DNA from: Lentisphaerae bacterium ADurb.Bin082
Lineage (GTDB): Bacteria > Verrucomicrobiota > Lentisphaeria > Oligosphaerales > Oligosphaeraceae
Assembly: GCA_002070945.1 (NCBI GenBank)
Contig: MWEG01000039.1
Span: forward strand, 1 to 53,585
DNA: 53,585 nucleotides
Reading direction: 5' to 3'
Shown here: positions 1 to 8,202 of the stretch, in pieces
Numbering within the stretch: position 1 is the stretch's first letter
Layout: each line of letters opens with the position of its first letter
The notes under the pieces: generated by a model
The model's database searches: none
Told to the model about the DNA's origin: nothing
What the model saw: only the letters and a program-made list of their open reading frames with translations
Position numbers and translations under genes: made by a program

Positions 1-143
1 AAACCCCAACAATCAAAAATGCCTTTTGGGAAAACCTGGTGTCCTCAGGTAGGAAAACAGCTCATTTCTGGGCGGCTTGAGGAGCCTATGGGACGGTTAT
101 GCATATATATCATATATTGGTTTCTGGGAGGAATAAGGGAGAA

Positions 144-431
144 ATGAAAAACTTTTCAGGAAAAACTTTAAGTATGAAGCGAAGTGATTTGCTTGTGATA
201 ATCTTTTTTTGGGGTGGGGTGTCATGTTTTGTTGTATATGATAAATCTTTGGAACGCATTTGTGGATTTGCTTTTTGGTTTTCTGTTGTTCTCTTGCTTT
301 TTAACTTTTATAAAAGTAATAAGATATCAAAATGGATAATAGATATTGCAAAAGCATTTATAATCATTTTATTAATATTAGGGGGGATTGGATTGATTAT
401 TCGTTTTTTATTGATTATTCGTTTTTTATAG
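144..431 (+). CDS. Small hypothetical membrane protein
   Basis: A 95-residue protein that I do not recognise. The ATG at 144 is preferred over an in-frame ATG at 99 because GGGAGG lies about ten bases upstream of it. The protein has a short basic N-terminus, a hydrophobic stretch at about residues 12-28 (LLVIIFFWGG...), a second one at about 35-50 (FAFWFSVVLLLFNF), and a very hydrophobic Ile/Leu-rich C-terminus. That suggests two or three membrane segments with almost no soluble domain. The gene is strongly AT-rich compared with the rest of the window. Its stop codon lies four bases before the first copy of a ~100-bp direct repeat. Function unknown; acquisition by transfer is an inference from base composition. 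Confidence 0.5.
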   Translation: MKNFSGKTLSMKRSDLLVIIFFWGGVSCFVVYDKSLERICGFAFWFSVVLLLFNFYKSNKISKWIIDIAKAFIIILLILGGIGLIIRFLLIIRFL

Positions 432-435
432 TTCT

Positions 436-535
436 CCGTCCTATCCATAAAATCGTCTGCGGGTCAAGTCCACGTTTTTGAGAAGGAAAGAAACAATTTC
501 GACTGGAATTTTCATCGGGCGAGACCGTCTGCAAA
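436..535 (+). repeat. ~100-bp direct repeat, copy 1
   Basis: About 100 bases starting CCGTCCTATCCATAAA and ending CCGTCTGCAAA. They match positions 1085-1183 in the same orientation over the whole length, with roughly one base in six changed and a one-base gap. It sits between two small genes, just after the stop of the first. The minus strand of both copies can be read as a peptide containing RPMK.P.EIVS.LLKN, but neither copy has a plausible ribosome site for it. Confidence 0.75.
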
Positions 536-549
536 AAGGTAAAATCAAC

Positions 550-1269
550 ATGCTGAACATCCATGTTAAGAAAAACAAATGCTGGCTAATTCCAATTATT
601 ATAGGCATAATGCTGGTTTCCATTTACATTTTGTACCGTTATTCACAGGAAATACAAGTTGCACAAAACTTTCTTGTCGCAGAATCATTTTGCAGCAATG
701 ACCAGATAGTCTTAACGATGGCTGGACTTGATCGGGTCGTTTTCCGATTTACGCTATCATCCCCTGATCAAAGCGTTGACGATATGTACCTGAAGCTTCA
801 ATGCTTAAACAGCGACCAAAATTACAGTCTTAAATTTTTGCGTAAAACGAACATGAACCAATATTATTATCATTACGTCGGCTTTACTACAGTAGAGGAC
901 AAACATGACTATGTCAAAGTCCCATATCTTGAACCGGGGAAATATCTTGTTTCAATTGGTTTTAATGATCATGAGCGTATCGAGAAAATCAAAGGACGGT
1001 TAGTTTTAGGGTATTTTTGTAGATACAAGCGAATTCATCACTATAAACAGAATCATCAGACTATTATAGACTACCAAGTCGCCGCCGTCCTATCCATAAA
1101 TTCATCTGCGGCCAAGTTTCCATTTTTGAGAAGGGAAGAAACGATTTCGGCAGGAAATTTCATCGGACGAAGCCGTCTGCAAACAATGAATTTGGCGCCG
1201 ATTGTGCCTTCTTTCAGCCTGAATTCAGGCATTCTGACACAGAAGGGCCTCCGGCGCAAGGTCGGATGA
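550..1269 (+). CDS. Hypothetical single-pass membrane protein
   Basis: A 239-residue protein of unknown family. The frame is open further upstream, but that part runs through the direct repeat, so the ATG at 550 is chosen: it directly precedes a typical N-terminal anchor (lysine-rich start, then a hydrophobic segment at about residues 11-30, WLIPIIIGIMLVSIYILYRY). The rest looks extracytoplasmic and mostly beta. From about residue 179 the frame enters the second repeat copy, so the last ~60 residues are probably not part of the original protein; the native end may have been replaced when the repeat arrived. No GGAGG-type site is obvious before 550. AT-rich like its neighbour. Confidence 0.45.
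   Translation: MLNIHVKKNKCWLIPIIIGIMLVSIYILYRYSQEIQVAQNFLVAESFCSNDQIVLTMAGLDRVVFRFTLSSPDQSVDDMYLKLQCLNSDQNYSLKFLRKTNMNQYYYHYVGFTTVEDKHDYVKVPYLEPGKYLVSIGFNDHERIEKIKGRLVLGYFCRYKRIHHYKQNHQTIIDYQVAAVLSINSSAAKFPFLRREETISAGNFIGRSRLQTMNLAPIVPSFSLNSGILTQKGLRRKVG
1085..1183 (+). repeat. ~100-bp direct repeat, copy 2
   Basis: Second copy of the repeat at 436-535, same orientation. It lies within the 3' end of the open frame at 550-1269. The two copies bracket that gene, giving a gene-repeat-gene-repeat order. Confidence 0.75.
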
Positions 1270-1313
1270 ATGGGAATGCAGGTATCTGGAAGCTTCAGGC
1301 TGCTTGGCGGAAA

Positions 1314-1338
1314 GTAAGCGTCCGTTCAGTCCATACCG
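1314..1338 (+). repeat. IS66-end-like motif, copy 1
   Basis: GTAAGCGT followed by CCGTTCAGTCCAT. The same string with a four-base insertion occurs at 1533-1557. GTAAGCG resembles the terminal bases of IS66-family elements; this identification rests on memory of that family and on the transposase relic lying between the two copies. Confidence 0.35.
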
Positions 1339-1413
1339 TGCGACGCAACCTGACATTATAGTAAGCCCAGGCAAAGAAAAAGGCCGGCCATTTCCGGGTT
1401 CTTTTTCCGGGCG

Positions 1414-1531
1414 TCAGTCCTGTTTTGTTTTCCAAACATGCGGCAGCGGCGCATCGATGTCCGCCATGCCGGTGTCCGACAGTCTCGGCAGGATGTCCGT
1501 CAGCCAGGGTTCGAAGTCGCCCCGTTGATCC
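1414..1531 (-). pseudogene. Relic of an IS66-family transposase C-terminus
   Basis: On the minus strand this stretch reads ...DFEPWLTDILPRLSDTG... then LPHVWK and a stop at 1414. This resembles the extreme C-terminus of IS66 transposases (usually a YLTDVLxRL block followed by LLPxxWK). Upstream of the relic, residues RNDAYRING continue in a different frame, so there is at least one frameshift, and no catalytic DDE region remains. It is a decayed fragment, about 40 codons long. The match is by motif only, so confidence is moderate. Confidence 0.45.
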
Positions 1532-1532
1532 T

Positions 1533-1557
1533 GTAAGCGTCGTTCCGTTCAGCCCAT
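1533..1557 (+). repeat. IS66-end-like motif, copy 2
   Basis: GTAAGCGTCGTTCCGTTCAG, close to 1314-1338 and in the same orientation. It may be an end left from a nested or rearranged element, or it may overlap the decayed transposase coding sequence. Confidence 0.3.
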
Positions 1558-1847
1558 CTGAATCCGCTTTTTGATCTTGTTTTTTTGATGGAAAAGTGTA
1601 TTATATGTATCGTCTGCGCTTTCGGAAGCAAATTGACAGCACGGGAGAGAGTCCCCTCTGAAACGAAGTCACGAACATTGCCTGCAATTCCCGTGCCGCA
1701 TGCATGGCACAAGCGCAAAGCACCTTGTGACGCCGCCAGCGGCCTGGCTTACCCTGGGCTTCTAGGTGTCGCCCTCCGGGCTTTTGCCGCTTTGCGGCTG
1801 TGGACGTTATGTACGCTGATTGTCGTATGTAAGCCTGGCGGCCCAGA

Positions 1848-1920
1848 GGGCCAGCAACATAGAAGCCCAGAGTGAGGCGTATAATAATTTTGAGTCCCGG
1901 GGGGTGGCACATAAGCGCTG
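1848..1920 (+). repeat. REP-like intergenic block
   Basis: Contains AGAAGCCCAGAGTGAGGCG, then TATAATAATTTTGAGTCCC and GGGGTGGCAC. The same succession occurs at 23560-23690 and, more diverged, at 26650-26745 and 32270-32390. The palindromic GCCC/GGGC composition suggests REP-type elements moved by a transposase encoded elsewhere. The surrounding 1270-2294 region carries no convincing gene. Confidence 0.6.
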
Positions 1921-1973
1921 ATTTGAAGAAAATCTTTCGCAAAAACAAGAAGTTGATCGATAGCAGCACTAAA

Positions 1974-2150
1974 GTCCACGTCCGTCCATGTCCACTTTCC
2001 ACTAAAGTCCATTTCTGTCCACAGTCCATCGTCTACTAAAGTCCATTAACGTCCACTAACGTCCATTGTCCACTGTCCACTAAAGCGCCTTGCCCGGGGC
2101 GCCTGATGCTGCAATTTGCCGAAACTCCGAGTATCAATGGGGTGACTTAC
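1974..2150 (+). repeat. GTCCAYT array plus conserved trailer
   Basis: A degenerate array of GTCCACT/GTCCATT units spaced by AAA or AAC (1974-2084). It is followed by CGCCTTGCCCGGGGCGCC and, after about 35 bases, GTATCAATGGGGTGAC. The same order (array, CTTGCCCGGGGCG block, AGTATCAAT) occurs at 48150-48340, shorter at 8094-8199, and without the array at 6356-6420. Confidence 0.7.
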
Positions 2151-2294
2151 CGCGCTAAAGTGAAAATTTGGCCGTTTGTCCTGCGAAATGTGATAAATAG
2201 GGATTATGGTATAACTATGGACACACGCTGCTTCCGGCGACAGTCGCTGGAAGCGGCGTGATGAAGTTTGGATGCATGTCAGGAGAGATACAAG

Positions 2295-3386
2295 ATGAAG
2301 GAAGCCTGCATTGCTGGATTTGGGGAAGTCATGCTGCGACTTTGTCCAGCAGGAAAAAGTCGCTTTGCCCAAGTTCTGCCTGGAACTCTGGAGGCCACGT
2401 TCGGTGGCGGGGAGGCCAATGTCTGCGCCTCGGTGGCGATGTTAGGCGGCAGCAGTCGTTATTTGACGGCGCTGCCGAACCATCCCATCGCCCGTGCGTT
2501 CACAGCGCAGATGGCTGGCCTTGGGGTGGACGTGTCGCACATTCATTTTGACACAGTCGGCCGGATGGGCGTGTATTTTGCTGAACACGGCTCGAACATG
2601 CGCGGCAGCAATGTCCTCTATGACCGCGATGGCGCGACGATTTCACTGCTGGGGCCGGAGGCGTACGACTTCGTCGCCATGTTGACCGGAGTCAGCCATC
2701 TGCATTTAACCGGGATCACGCCGGCTTTGACCAAGAACGCCTACGCATCGACTTTGGCGATCGCCAAGCAGGCTGTCCAGATGGGCATTACAGTGTCCGT
2801 CGACTTGAATTATCGCAAGAAGCTGTGGAATTGGGAGGAAGGCACCAAGAAGAATGTCCTGGCTGGCCGTTGCATGGCCGAGATCGTTGCCTTGGCTGAT
2901 ATCATCATCGGCAACGAGGAAGACGCCGCCGATGTGTTTGGGATTCATGCGGCTGGCACGTCAGTCGAGGGCGGCAAGCTGAATATCGCGGCTTACCAGG
3001 ATGTCGCCACCCAGCTTTCTAGTCGTTTCCCGCGAGCACGTTTTGTCGCCATCACTCTACGGGAGAGTTTTTCCGCAGACTACAACAAATGGGGCGGGAT
3101 GTTGTATGACTGCGGCGGCCAGCAGGCGCACTGGGCGCCGGTAGATGCTTCTGGCCGTTATGCGCCGTATGAGATTGGCGCCATCGTCGACCGTTTTGGC
3201 GGTGGCGATTCTTTCTGCGCCGGGCTTCTCGTTGCACTGGCGGAGATGCCTCCGTCCGAGGCTATTCGTTTTGCTGTCGCTGCCAGTGCGCTCAAGCACA
3301 CTATCCGCGGCGATTTTAATTATTCCAGCCGTCCCGAGGTCGAGGCTCTCATGGGCGGCAGCACATCAGGGAGGGTTAAGCGATGA
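2295..3386 (+). CDS. kdgK: 2-keto-3-deoxygluconate kinase (PfkB family)
   Basis: A 363-residue cytoplasmic sugar kinase expected to phosphorylate 2-keto-3-deoxygluconate to KDPG with ATP. The ATG at 2295 has AGGAGAG about ten bases upstream; a TTG start at 2268 would place that site inside the gene. PfkB features are visible: an N-terminal GFGEVMLRLCP strand, GGGEANVCASVAMLG at about residues 35-49 (sugar-binding GG), and the C-terminal FGGGDSFCAGL signature with the catalytic base Asp305. Length is normal. The stop overlaps the next gene (aldolase) by four bases (ATGA), so the two are translationally coupled, and the aldolase partner supports a KDG rather than fructose or ribose substrate. 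A 2-keto-3-deoxygalactonate substrate cannot be excluded. Confidence 0.85.
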   Translation: MKEACIAGFGEVMLRLCPAGKSRFAQVLPGTLEATFGGGEANVCASVAMLGGSSRYLTALPNHPIARAFTAQMAGLGVDVSHIHFDTVGRMGVYFAEHGSNMRGSNVLYDRDGATISLLGPEAYDFVAMLTGVSHLHLTGITPALTKNAYASTLAIAKQAVQMGITVSVDLNYRKKLWNWEEGTKKNVLAGRCMAEIVALADIIIGNEEDAADVFGIHAAGTSVEGGKLNIAAYQDVATQLSSRFPRARFVAITLRESFSADYNKWGGMLYDCGGQQAHWAPVDASGRYAPYEIGAIVDRFGGGDSFCAGLLVALAEMPPSEAIRFAVAASALKHTIRGDFNYSSRPEVEALMGGSTSGRVKR

Positions 3387-4039
3387 ACAATAAAGAACGG
3401 TTTCGGGATGGTTTGCGGGCTATGCCGATCATAGCAATTTTGCGTGGCATCACGCCGGACGAGGTTCCCGCAGTCTGTGACCAGCTCTGGGAGGCTGGCA
3501 TCACCATACTGGAAGTTCCCCTCAACAGCCCGGATGCCTTGCAAAGCATCAAGCTGGCTGTGCAGCACGTCGGCGACCGGCAGCTAGTCGGCGGCGGGAC
3601 GGCTCTGACCCCGGCTGAAGTCCATGCAGTGGCAGCCGCCGGCGGGCAATTCATTGTGTCGCCAAACACGAATTTAGACGTCATCTGGGAGACGATCGCC
3701 AACTCGATGGTCTCCATCCCCGGATTTTTGACTCCGAGCGAGGCGTTTGCCGCGCTCAAGGCCGGCGCCCATTACTTGAAGCTTTTCCCGGCCAGGCCGT
3801 TCGGCAGTGCATACGTGCGCGATCTCCAGATCGTGCTCAAAGCCCGGATTCTGGCCGTGGGCGGCGTCGGCGTTGACGACATGGGGGAATTCCTTGGCCT
3901 GTGCGCTGGCGTCGGCATTGGTTCGGCGTTGTACAAGCCCGGAAGCACCCCGGAGGAAGTCGGCGCCAGAGCCCGGGAGCTGACGGCGCGCTGCCGCGAG
4001 TTGCTCGGCGCTGGCAAGCCAGGGGCGAGGAAAGCCTAA
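3383..4039 (+). CDS. KDPG/KDPGal-type 2-keto-3-deoxy-6-phospho-sugar aldolase
   Basis: A 218-residue class I aldolase of the Eda/DgoA family, which splits 2-keto-3-deoxy-6-phosphogluconate or -galactonate into pyruvate and glyceraldehyde-3-phosphate. Family motifs: RGITPDEV near the N-terminus, the glutamate of ILEVPLNSP (Glu44), VGGGTALT, SPN, PGFLTPSEAFAALKAGA, and the Schiff-base lysine in YLKLFPA (Lys133). The LNSP, SPN and PGFLTPSEAF wording is closer to DgoA than to classical Eda. It overlaps the kinase gene by four bases. After the stop there is a short hairpin (4072-4097), so the pair may be a unit on its own. Confidence 0.85.
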   Translation: MNNKERFRDGLRAMPIIAILRGITPDEVPAVCDQLWEAGITILEVPLNSPDALQSIKLAVQHVGDRQLVGGGTALTPAEVHAVAAAGGQFIVSPNTNLDVIWETIANSMVSIPGFLTPSEAFAALKAGAHYLKLFPARPFGSAYVRDLQIVLKARILAVGGVGVDDMGEFLGLCAGVGIGSALYKPGSTPEEVGARARELTARCRELLGAGKPGARKA

Positions 4040-4071
4040 GAACCGAGATAGGCCTGCTTAGACTTGAGCCG

Positions 4072-4097
4072 GCGCACTCCTTAGCCTGGGAGTGCGC
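4072..4097 (+). terminator. Hairpin after the KDG operon
   Basis: GCGCACTCC, an eight-base loop, then GGAGTGCGC: a perfect nine-base-pair stem followed by TTT only. It lies between the aldolase stop and the next start, so it may be a weak terminator or attenuator. Confidence 0.5.
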
Positions 4098-4135
4098 TTT
4101 GACCCTAACCATCAACATCTATGAGCGGGGGAACC

Positions 4136-6349
4136 ATGACGAGAAGCCGTGGTATTTTCTTCCTGTCGGTTTTGGCCTGGGGTGTTTGTGTAAGCAGAGG
4201 AGCAGGTCAAATGAAAAGCGTGGAAGCGATCAGAGCAGAACGGCGCGAGCTGACGCAAAGCCGGCCGCGAGTGATCATCAACAACGACGGATGCGATGTC
4301 CTGTACTACCCGAAGGACAAGCCTCTGACGCCAGAGACGCTCTTGGCACTGCGCACAGCCGGCCTGGCTGACAAGGAATTGACGACAATCTCCTATTGCA
4401 CCATCAGCTCTGGATTCAGCAACTTCACGCATGGCACTTGGGTGGGGACGGTGTTGACCAAAAATATGGACAACCCGAAAGCCATCAACGCGACCGCGGA
4501 TTTTCTGGCAAAGGGGCAGGATCCGTTGCGGCTCGTCGTCGACTTTGCGCAGAATCATGGATTTGAGGGCTTCTGGTGCTTCCGGATGAATGACACGCAT
4601 GACGCGGCCCATCGGCCAGACAAGCCCTACAAGCTGTTTCCGCCGTTGAAGGAGGAGCATCCCGAATGGCTGGTCGGGACGGTCGGCGTGAAGCAGGCTT
4701 GCGGGACTTGGTCGTCCGTCGATTATGCCCGGCCGGAAATCAGGGATTTGGCATGGCGGTACGTGGAGGAAGTCTGCCAGAACTATCCGGTGGATGGCAT
4801 TGAACTCGACTTCTGCCGACATCTGTGTTATTTCAAAAGCGTCGCCCAGGGCGGTCGTGCCACCGAGGCGGAAATCGCGGCCATGAATGAATTGATGCTG
4901 CGCATTCGGGCTGTGGCTGACCAGGAAGGCGCCCGTCGCGGCAAGCCCATCCTAATCGCCGTGCGAGTGCCGGATGACGCGGAGTACAGCCGGGCCATCG
5001 GGCTGGATGTTGAATACTGGATGGCCAACGACGTCGCAGACTTCTATATTGGCTCGGATTATTTTCAGCTGCGGTCCTGGGAGGACTGGGTGGCCCTGGG
5101 GCGTCGGCACGGCGTGAAGGTGCTGGCTGGCTTGAGCGAGAGTCGGGTCAGGGATGAGGACAAGCGCTTCCGGCGTGGGAGCCAGTGGAGCTACCGCGCG
5201 CGCTTGGCGCGCGCCTGGGCCGCCGGGGTGGATGGCATCTACATTTTCAATGTGTTCAATCCGCAGACAGCGTTTTTCCGGGAATGCGGCGGGCCGCAGT
5301 CAGTCGCCGGCAAAACCAAGCATTATTTTGTCACTATCCGGGATGGCCGGCCCTCTCGTTATCTCGCGGGCGGAGATGCCTTCAGCAAGCTGCCGGTCTT
5401 GACGCCCTTGCAGCCGTGGACGATTATCAGCGGCACACCGCGCACGCTGCCGATGACGATCAGTGAACCGGACGGGACGCGGGAACACGGGCGTTTCGCC
5501 GCCCACCTCAGAGTGGGAGAAAAGGCCGCCGAGCTTGTTGACAAACTCCTGGTGCATGTCAACGGCGTCCGCCTGGAAGGCGCTGCCGTTGCAGGCGAGT
5601 GGCTGGACTTCCCGGTTCCTGCTGCTGCTCTCCGTCATGGCGGCAACGAGATCGTCTTTGCCGCCGCCTTGGACCCGGAGCCGATGGTCGGCCAAGACAA
5701 TATCTGGGAAGTCGAATACGATTGCCAAAAGGTGATGACGTACCCTGCACAGCTGCCTTGGCGACGGCTGTTTAAAGAATGCAAGTGGCTGGAGGAAATC
5801 CGTGACGGCTGCCTGGTGCTGGCGGACCAGGACAGCGCACCCGGCAGCATTCCGCACCTGGCCTATCCCTGGAACGCCGAGTCAACCGGAAGCAATGTGG
5901 TGGAAGTCCGCCTGAAAGTCATCTCCAGCACAGCGCCGGAGGCGGTGTGCGTCCGCATCGCTGATAGCAGCCACGTTGAAATGATTACTTTTGAGCCGGG
6001 GCGGGTTGGGCTGAGCTTTGCTGGCATGACAGCTGATTTCCCGGCCGGCGATGGGTTTCATACTTATCGGATTGTCAGCCGCAGCAAGGATATACAGGTG
6101 TATGCGGACGGCAAATTGCTCCTGGACGGCGCCGGCAAATTCACTACCTCGGCCGAAGACCAGTCACGGTGGCTGCCATTGGCCCATGGTTTGCAGGAGT
6201 GGAACCGCCGGATGGTTTATTTCGGCTCAGCCAGTGAAGCCGGCCAAGGCGAGGCGCATTGGCAATTCATGCGCTTCCGGGATTCCGGCAATACGCTGGT
6301 GCTGAAGGACTTTGTCCTCAGCGTCAACTACAGCGCTCCGAAGCAGTGA
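4136..6349 (+). CDS. Exported TIM-barrel (GH10-like/GHL10-type) protein
   Basis: A 737-residue protein. The ATG at 4136, behind GGGGGAA, begins a clear signal peptide (TRSR, then IFFLSVLAWGVCVSRG). Residues ~35-400 look like a (beta/alpha)8 barrel of the glycoside-hydrolase-like type: PRVIINNDGCD on the first strand, GFEGFWCFRMND, VDGIELDFCRH (acidic pair at the end of a strand), RGKPILIAVRVP, and AGVDGIYIFNVFNP near the end. The C-terminal half (~400-737) looks all-beta, with a jelly-roll-like segment (DGKLLLDGAG..., ending ALVLKDFVLSVNY-like). Substrate unknown. It follows the KDG kinase/aldolase pair on the same strand, suggesting a role in uronate-containing glycan use. I know of no characterised member of this family. 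Confidence 0.7.
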   Translation: MTRSRGIFFLSVLAWGVCVSRGAGQMKSVEAIRAERRELTQSRPRVIINNDGCDVLYYPKDKPLTPETLLALRTAGLADKELTTISYCTISSGFSNFTHGTWVGTVLTKNMDNPKAINATADFLAKGQDPLRLVVDFAQNHGFEGFWCFRMNDTHDAAHRPDKPYKLFPPLKEEHPEWLVGTVGVKQACGTWSSVDYARPEIRDLAWRYVEEVCQNYPVDGIELDFCRHLCYFKSVAQGGRATEAEIAAMNELMLRIRAVADQEGARRGKPILIAVRVPDDAEYSRAIGLDVEYWMANDVADFYIGSDYFQLRSWEDWVALGRRHGVKVLAGLSESRVRDEDKRFRRGSQWSYRARLARAWAAGVDGIYIFNVFNPQTAFFRECGGPQSVAGKTKHYFVTIRDGRPSRYLAGGDAFSKLPVLTPLQPWTIISGTPRTLPMTISEPDGTREHGRFAAHLRVGEKAAELVDKLLVHVNGVRLEGAAVAGEWLDFPVPAAALRHGGNEIVFAAALDPEPMVGQDNIWEVEYDCQKVMTYPAQLPWRRLFKECKWLEEIRDGCLVLADQDSAPGSIPHLAYPWNAESTGSNVVEVRLKVISSTAPEAVCVRIADSSHVEMITFEPGRVGLSFAGMTADFPAGDGFHTYRIVSRSKDIQVYADGKLLLDGAGKFTTSAEDQSRWLPLAHGLQEWNRRMVYFGSASEAGQGEAHWQFMRFRDSGNTLVLKDFVLSVNYSAPKQ

Positions 6350-6355
6350 GCCGGA

Positions 6356-6420
6356 AATGCGCCTTGCCCGGAGCGCTGCGCGGGATGCGCCAGTATCAAT
6401 CGCAGAGCGATTACGACCTT
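6356..6420 (+). repeat. CTTGCCCGG...AGTATCAATCG block (array-less)
   Basis: GCGCCTTGCCCGGAGCGC followed by CCAGTATCAATCGCAGAGCG, matching the trailer blocks at 2085-2150, 8128-8199 and 48268-48340 but without the GTCCA array in front. Confidence 0.6.
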
Positions 6421-6444
6421 CCCAGTCGGCAAGGCTTGGCTTGT

Positions 6445-6473
6445 TTGACATATTTCTTTTTCCACATTACAGT
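6445..6473 (+). promoter_or_regulatory. Sigma70-type promoter of ATPase/nuclease copy 1
   Basis: TTGACA, 17 bases, TACAGT. The same two boxes with the same 17-base spacing precede the paralogous gene at 24889-24917, and the sequence is conserved from about 15 bases upstream through the start codon. Confidence 0.7.
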
Positions 6474-6513
6474 ATGCCTGTTGGAGCATCGTAATGTGTT
6501 GGAGGATTCAGCT

Positions 6514-8073
6514 ATGCAAAAATTGACCAGCAGCGTGTATACATTTGAGAAACTCATTCGCAATGATTTCTTATATGTTGATAAAACCGAATACATCTGG
6601 AAATTGATTTCTGAAGCGCCTGCGTCTTTTTTCATGTCCCGGCCGCGCCGCTTTGGCAAGTCGCTGACCATTTCCACCCTTAAGGCAGTATTCCAGGGGA
6701 AAAGAGACCTCTTCAAGGGGCTTGCCATCAGCAAAAAGAAATACGATTGGAAAGAATATCCGGTCATCCATCTGGACCTGGCGAACTGCGGTGCGAAAAA
6801 TGCCGGTGAACTTGAAGATTTTCTTTTTGATACACTATCTGGCCTTGCAGAACATTTCGGGGTGGAGATACGCGGTCAATCCAATGCGATGCGTTTTGAG
6901 TTTTTGGTTCGTGACGTGGCTACGTCGGCTGGTTCCCCGGTCGTCATTCTCCTTGACGAATATGACAAGCCGATTTTGAATGCGCTGGCGACTCCAGAAG
7001 CCGCAGTGTGCCGGGATGTCCTCAAGGGATTTTATTCCACGATCAAGAAATGCGAAAGCCTTGAGCGGTTTGTGTTTGTCACCGGAGTCACCAAATTTTC
7101 GCATGTCTCGCTTTTCTCCGACCTCAACAACCTGACCGACATCACGATGCATCCTGACTACGCCACCATGCTCGGCTACACGCAGGAGGAATTCGAGGAA
7201 TGCTTTGCAGAGCGCCTGGATGACGCCGTGGATAAATTGGGCATTTCGCGCGAACAGCTCCTTGCTGAAATCAAGGCATGGTATGACGGGTATTGTTTCG
7301 AAGAGAACTCACCCACGGTGTACAACCCGGTGTCCCTGGCGCAGTTCTTCCTGAACCGATGTAAATTTTCCAACTACTGGTTTTCGACGGGGACGCCTTC
7401 GTTCCTGCTCAAGGTAATCCGGAAGGCGAACTTCAACTTCGAGCGGGCGTTGAACGAGCCGGTCCTGGGCTTTGCCTTCAATGCCTTTGAGGTCGACCGG
7501 ATCGACCCCCTGGCGCTCCTGCTGCAAACCGGCTATTTGACGATCAAGAACTCATTCGTCGATCTCGGCGAGACGCAGTATTACCTCGATTTCCCCAACC
7601 GCGAGGTAAAGGAGGCTTTCAAGACCTATCTGATCAGCGACTACAGCGCTATCCCGCAAGAAATCGTCGGCGCCAATGTATTCCAAATGGCCAAGGCGAT
7701 CAAGGCGGAAGACATCCAGCACTTCATGGATTTGCTGAAAACTTTTTTCGCCGCCGTGCAATACGATGTTGCGATAGACACGGAAGGCCGGTTCCAACTG
7801 CTGTTTTATTCGGTGTTCCTGCTGCTCGGCGTGCGAGTTGAGGCAGAATCGAGGACGTGCGACGGGCGGATCGACGCCGTGATCCAGGAAGGGGACTGCA
7901 TCTACATCTTTGAATTCAAGATGAATCAGAACGCCGAGGCAGCGCTGGCGCAAATCCGCGAAAAGAAATATTATCAGAAATATCAGCACGCCGGCAAGAA
8001 AATCATCCTCATCGGCGCGAATTTTGACGCGGCCTCAAGGCAGATATCCGAGTGGAAAATCGAAGAGGCGTAA
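6514..8073 (+). CDS. AAA-ATPase-like / PD-(D/E)XK nuclease protein (DUF1703 type), copy 1
   Basis: A 519-residue cytoplasmic protein of the AAA-ATPase-like plus PDDEXK_9 family, abundant in host-associated anaerobes; its biological role is not established. The ATG at 6514 follows GGAGG by eight bases. N-terminal part: YVDKT, a Walker-A-like FMSRPRRFGKSLT (about residues 40-52), a variable segment (residues 93-140), then Walker B VVILLDEYDKPIL. The C-terminal nuclease core is visible as Asp454 (GRIDAV) and Glu467-Phe-Lys469 (IFEFKMN), the D-x(n)-ExK signature. A paralogue at 24959-26524 is nearly identical except in residues 93-140. The flanks are repeat blocks, consistent with spread by duplication. 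It may be a mobile or defence-type module; that is inference. Confidence 0.85.
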   Translation: MQKLTSSVYTFEKLIRNDFLYVDKTEYIWKLISEAPASFFMSRPRRFGKSLTISTLKAVFQGKRDLFKGLAISKKKYDWKEYPVIHLDLANCGAKNAGELEDFLFDTLSGLAEHFGVEIRGQSNAMRFEFLVRDVATSAGSPVVILLDEYDKPILNALATPEAAVCRDVLKGFYSTIKKCESLERFVFVTGVTKFSHVSLFSDLNNLTDITMHPDYATMLGYTQEEFEECFAERLDDAVDKLGISREQLLAEIKAWYDGYCFEENSPTVYNPVSLAQFFLNRCKFSNYWFSTGTPSFLLKVIRKANFNFERALNEPVLGFAFNAFEVDRIDPLALLLQTGYLTIKNSFVDLGETQYYLDFPNREVKEAFKTYLISDYSAIPQEIVGANVFQMAKAIKAEDIQHFMDLLKTFFAAVQYDVAIDTEGRFQLLFYSVFLLLGVRVEAESRTCDGRIDAVIQEGDCIYIFEFKMNQNAEAALAQIREKKYYQKYQHAGKKIILIGANFDAASRQISEWKIEEA

Positions 8074-8093
8074 AAAACAGGGGCGAGGGGGAA

Positions 8094-8199
8094 GTCCACT
8101 AATGTCCACAGACGTCCATTGTCCACTAAAACGCCTTCCCCGGGACGTCTAACGCCGCAGTTTGCGGGAAGCGCCAGTAGCAATCGCGGAGCGATTAGG
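8094..8199 (+). repeat. Short GTCCA array plus conserved trailer
   Basis: GTCCACTAATGTCCAC and further GTCCAYT units, then CGCCTTCCCCGGGACG and CCAGTAGCAATCGCGGAGCG. It shares order and wording with 1974-2150 and 48150-48340. It begins directly after AGGGGCGAGGGG (8079-8090), which lies just downstream of the preceding stop codon. Confidence 0.65.
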
Positions 8200-8202
8200 C
8201 GC

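Noticed and set aside
436..1183. Integron attC sites
   Set aside because: No clear RYYYAAC or GTTRRRY core sites at matching ends of the two copies and no integrase in the window; only the gene-repeat order is cassette-like.
1601..2029. Minus-strand open frames between 1500 and 2372
   Set aside because: They run through the REP-like block and the GTCCA array and encode repeat-derived peptides (e.g. W-T-L-V repeats).
4072..4097. Riboswitch between aldolase and the exported protein
   Set aside because: Only a single nine-base-pair hairpin is visible; no second helix or conserved core of a known riboswitch class.
6514..8073. Calling the ATPase/nuclease gene an intact insertion sequence or transposase
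   Set aside because: It has the AAA-like and PD-(D/E)XK signature of the DUF1703 group, no terminal inverted repeats were found, and its function is not established; only duplication is supported.
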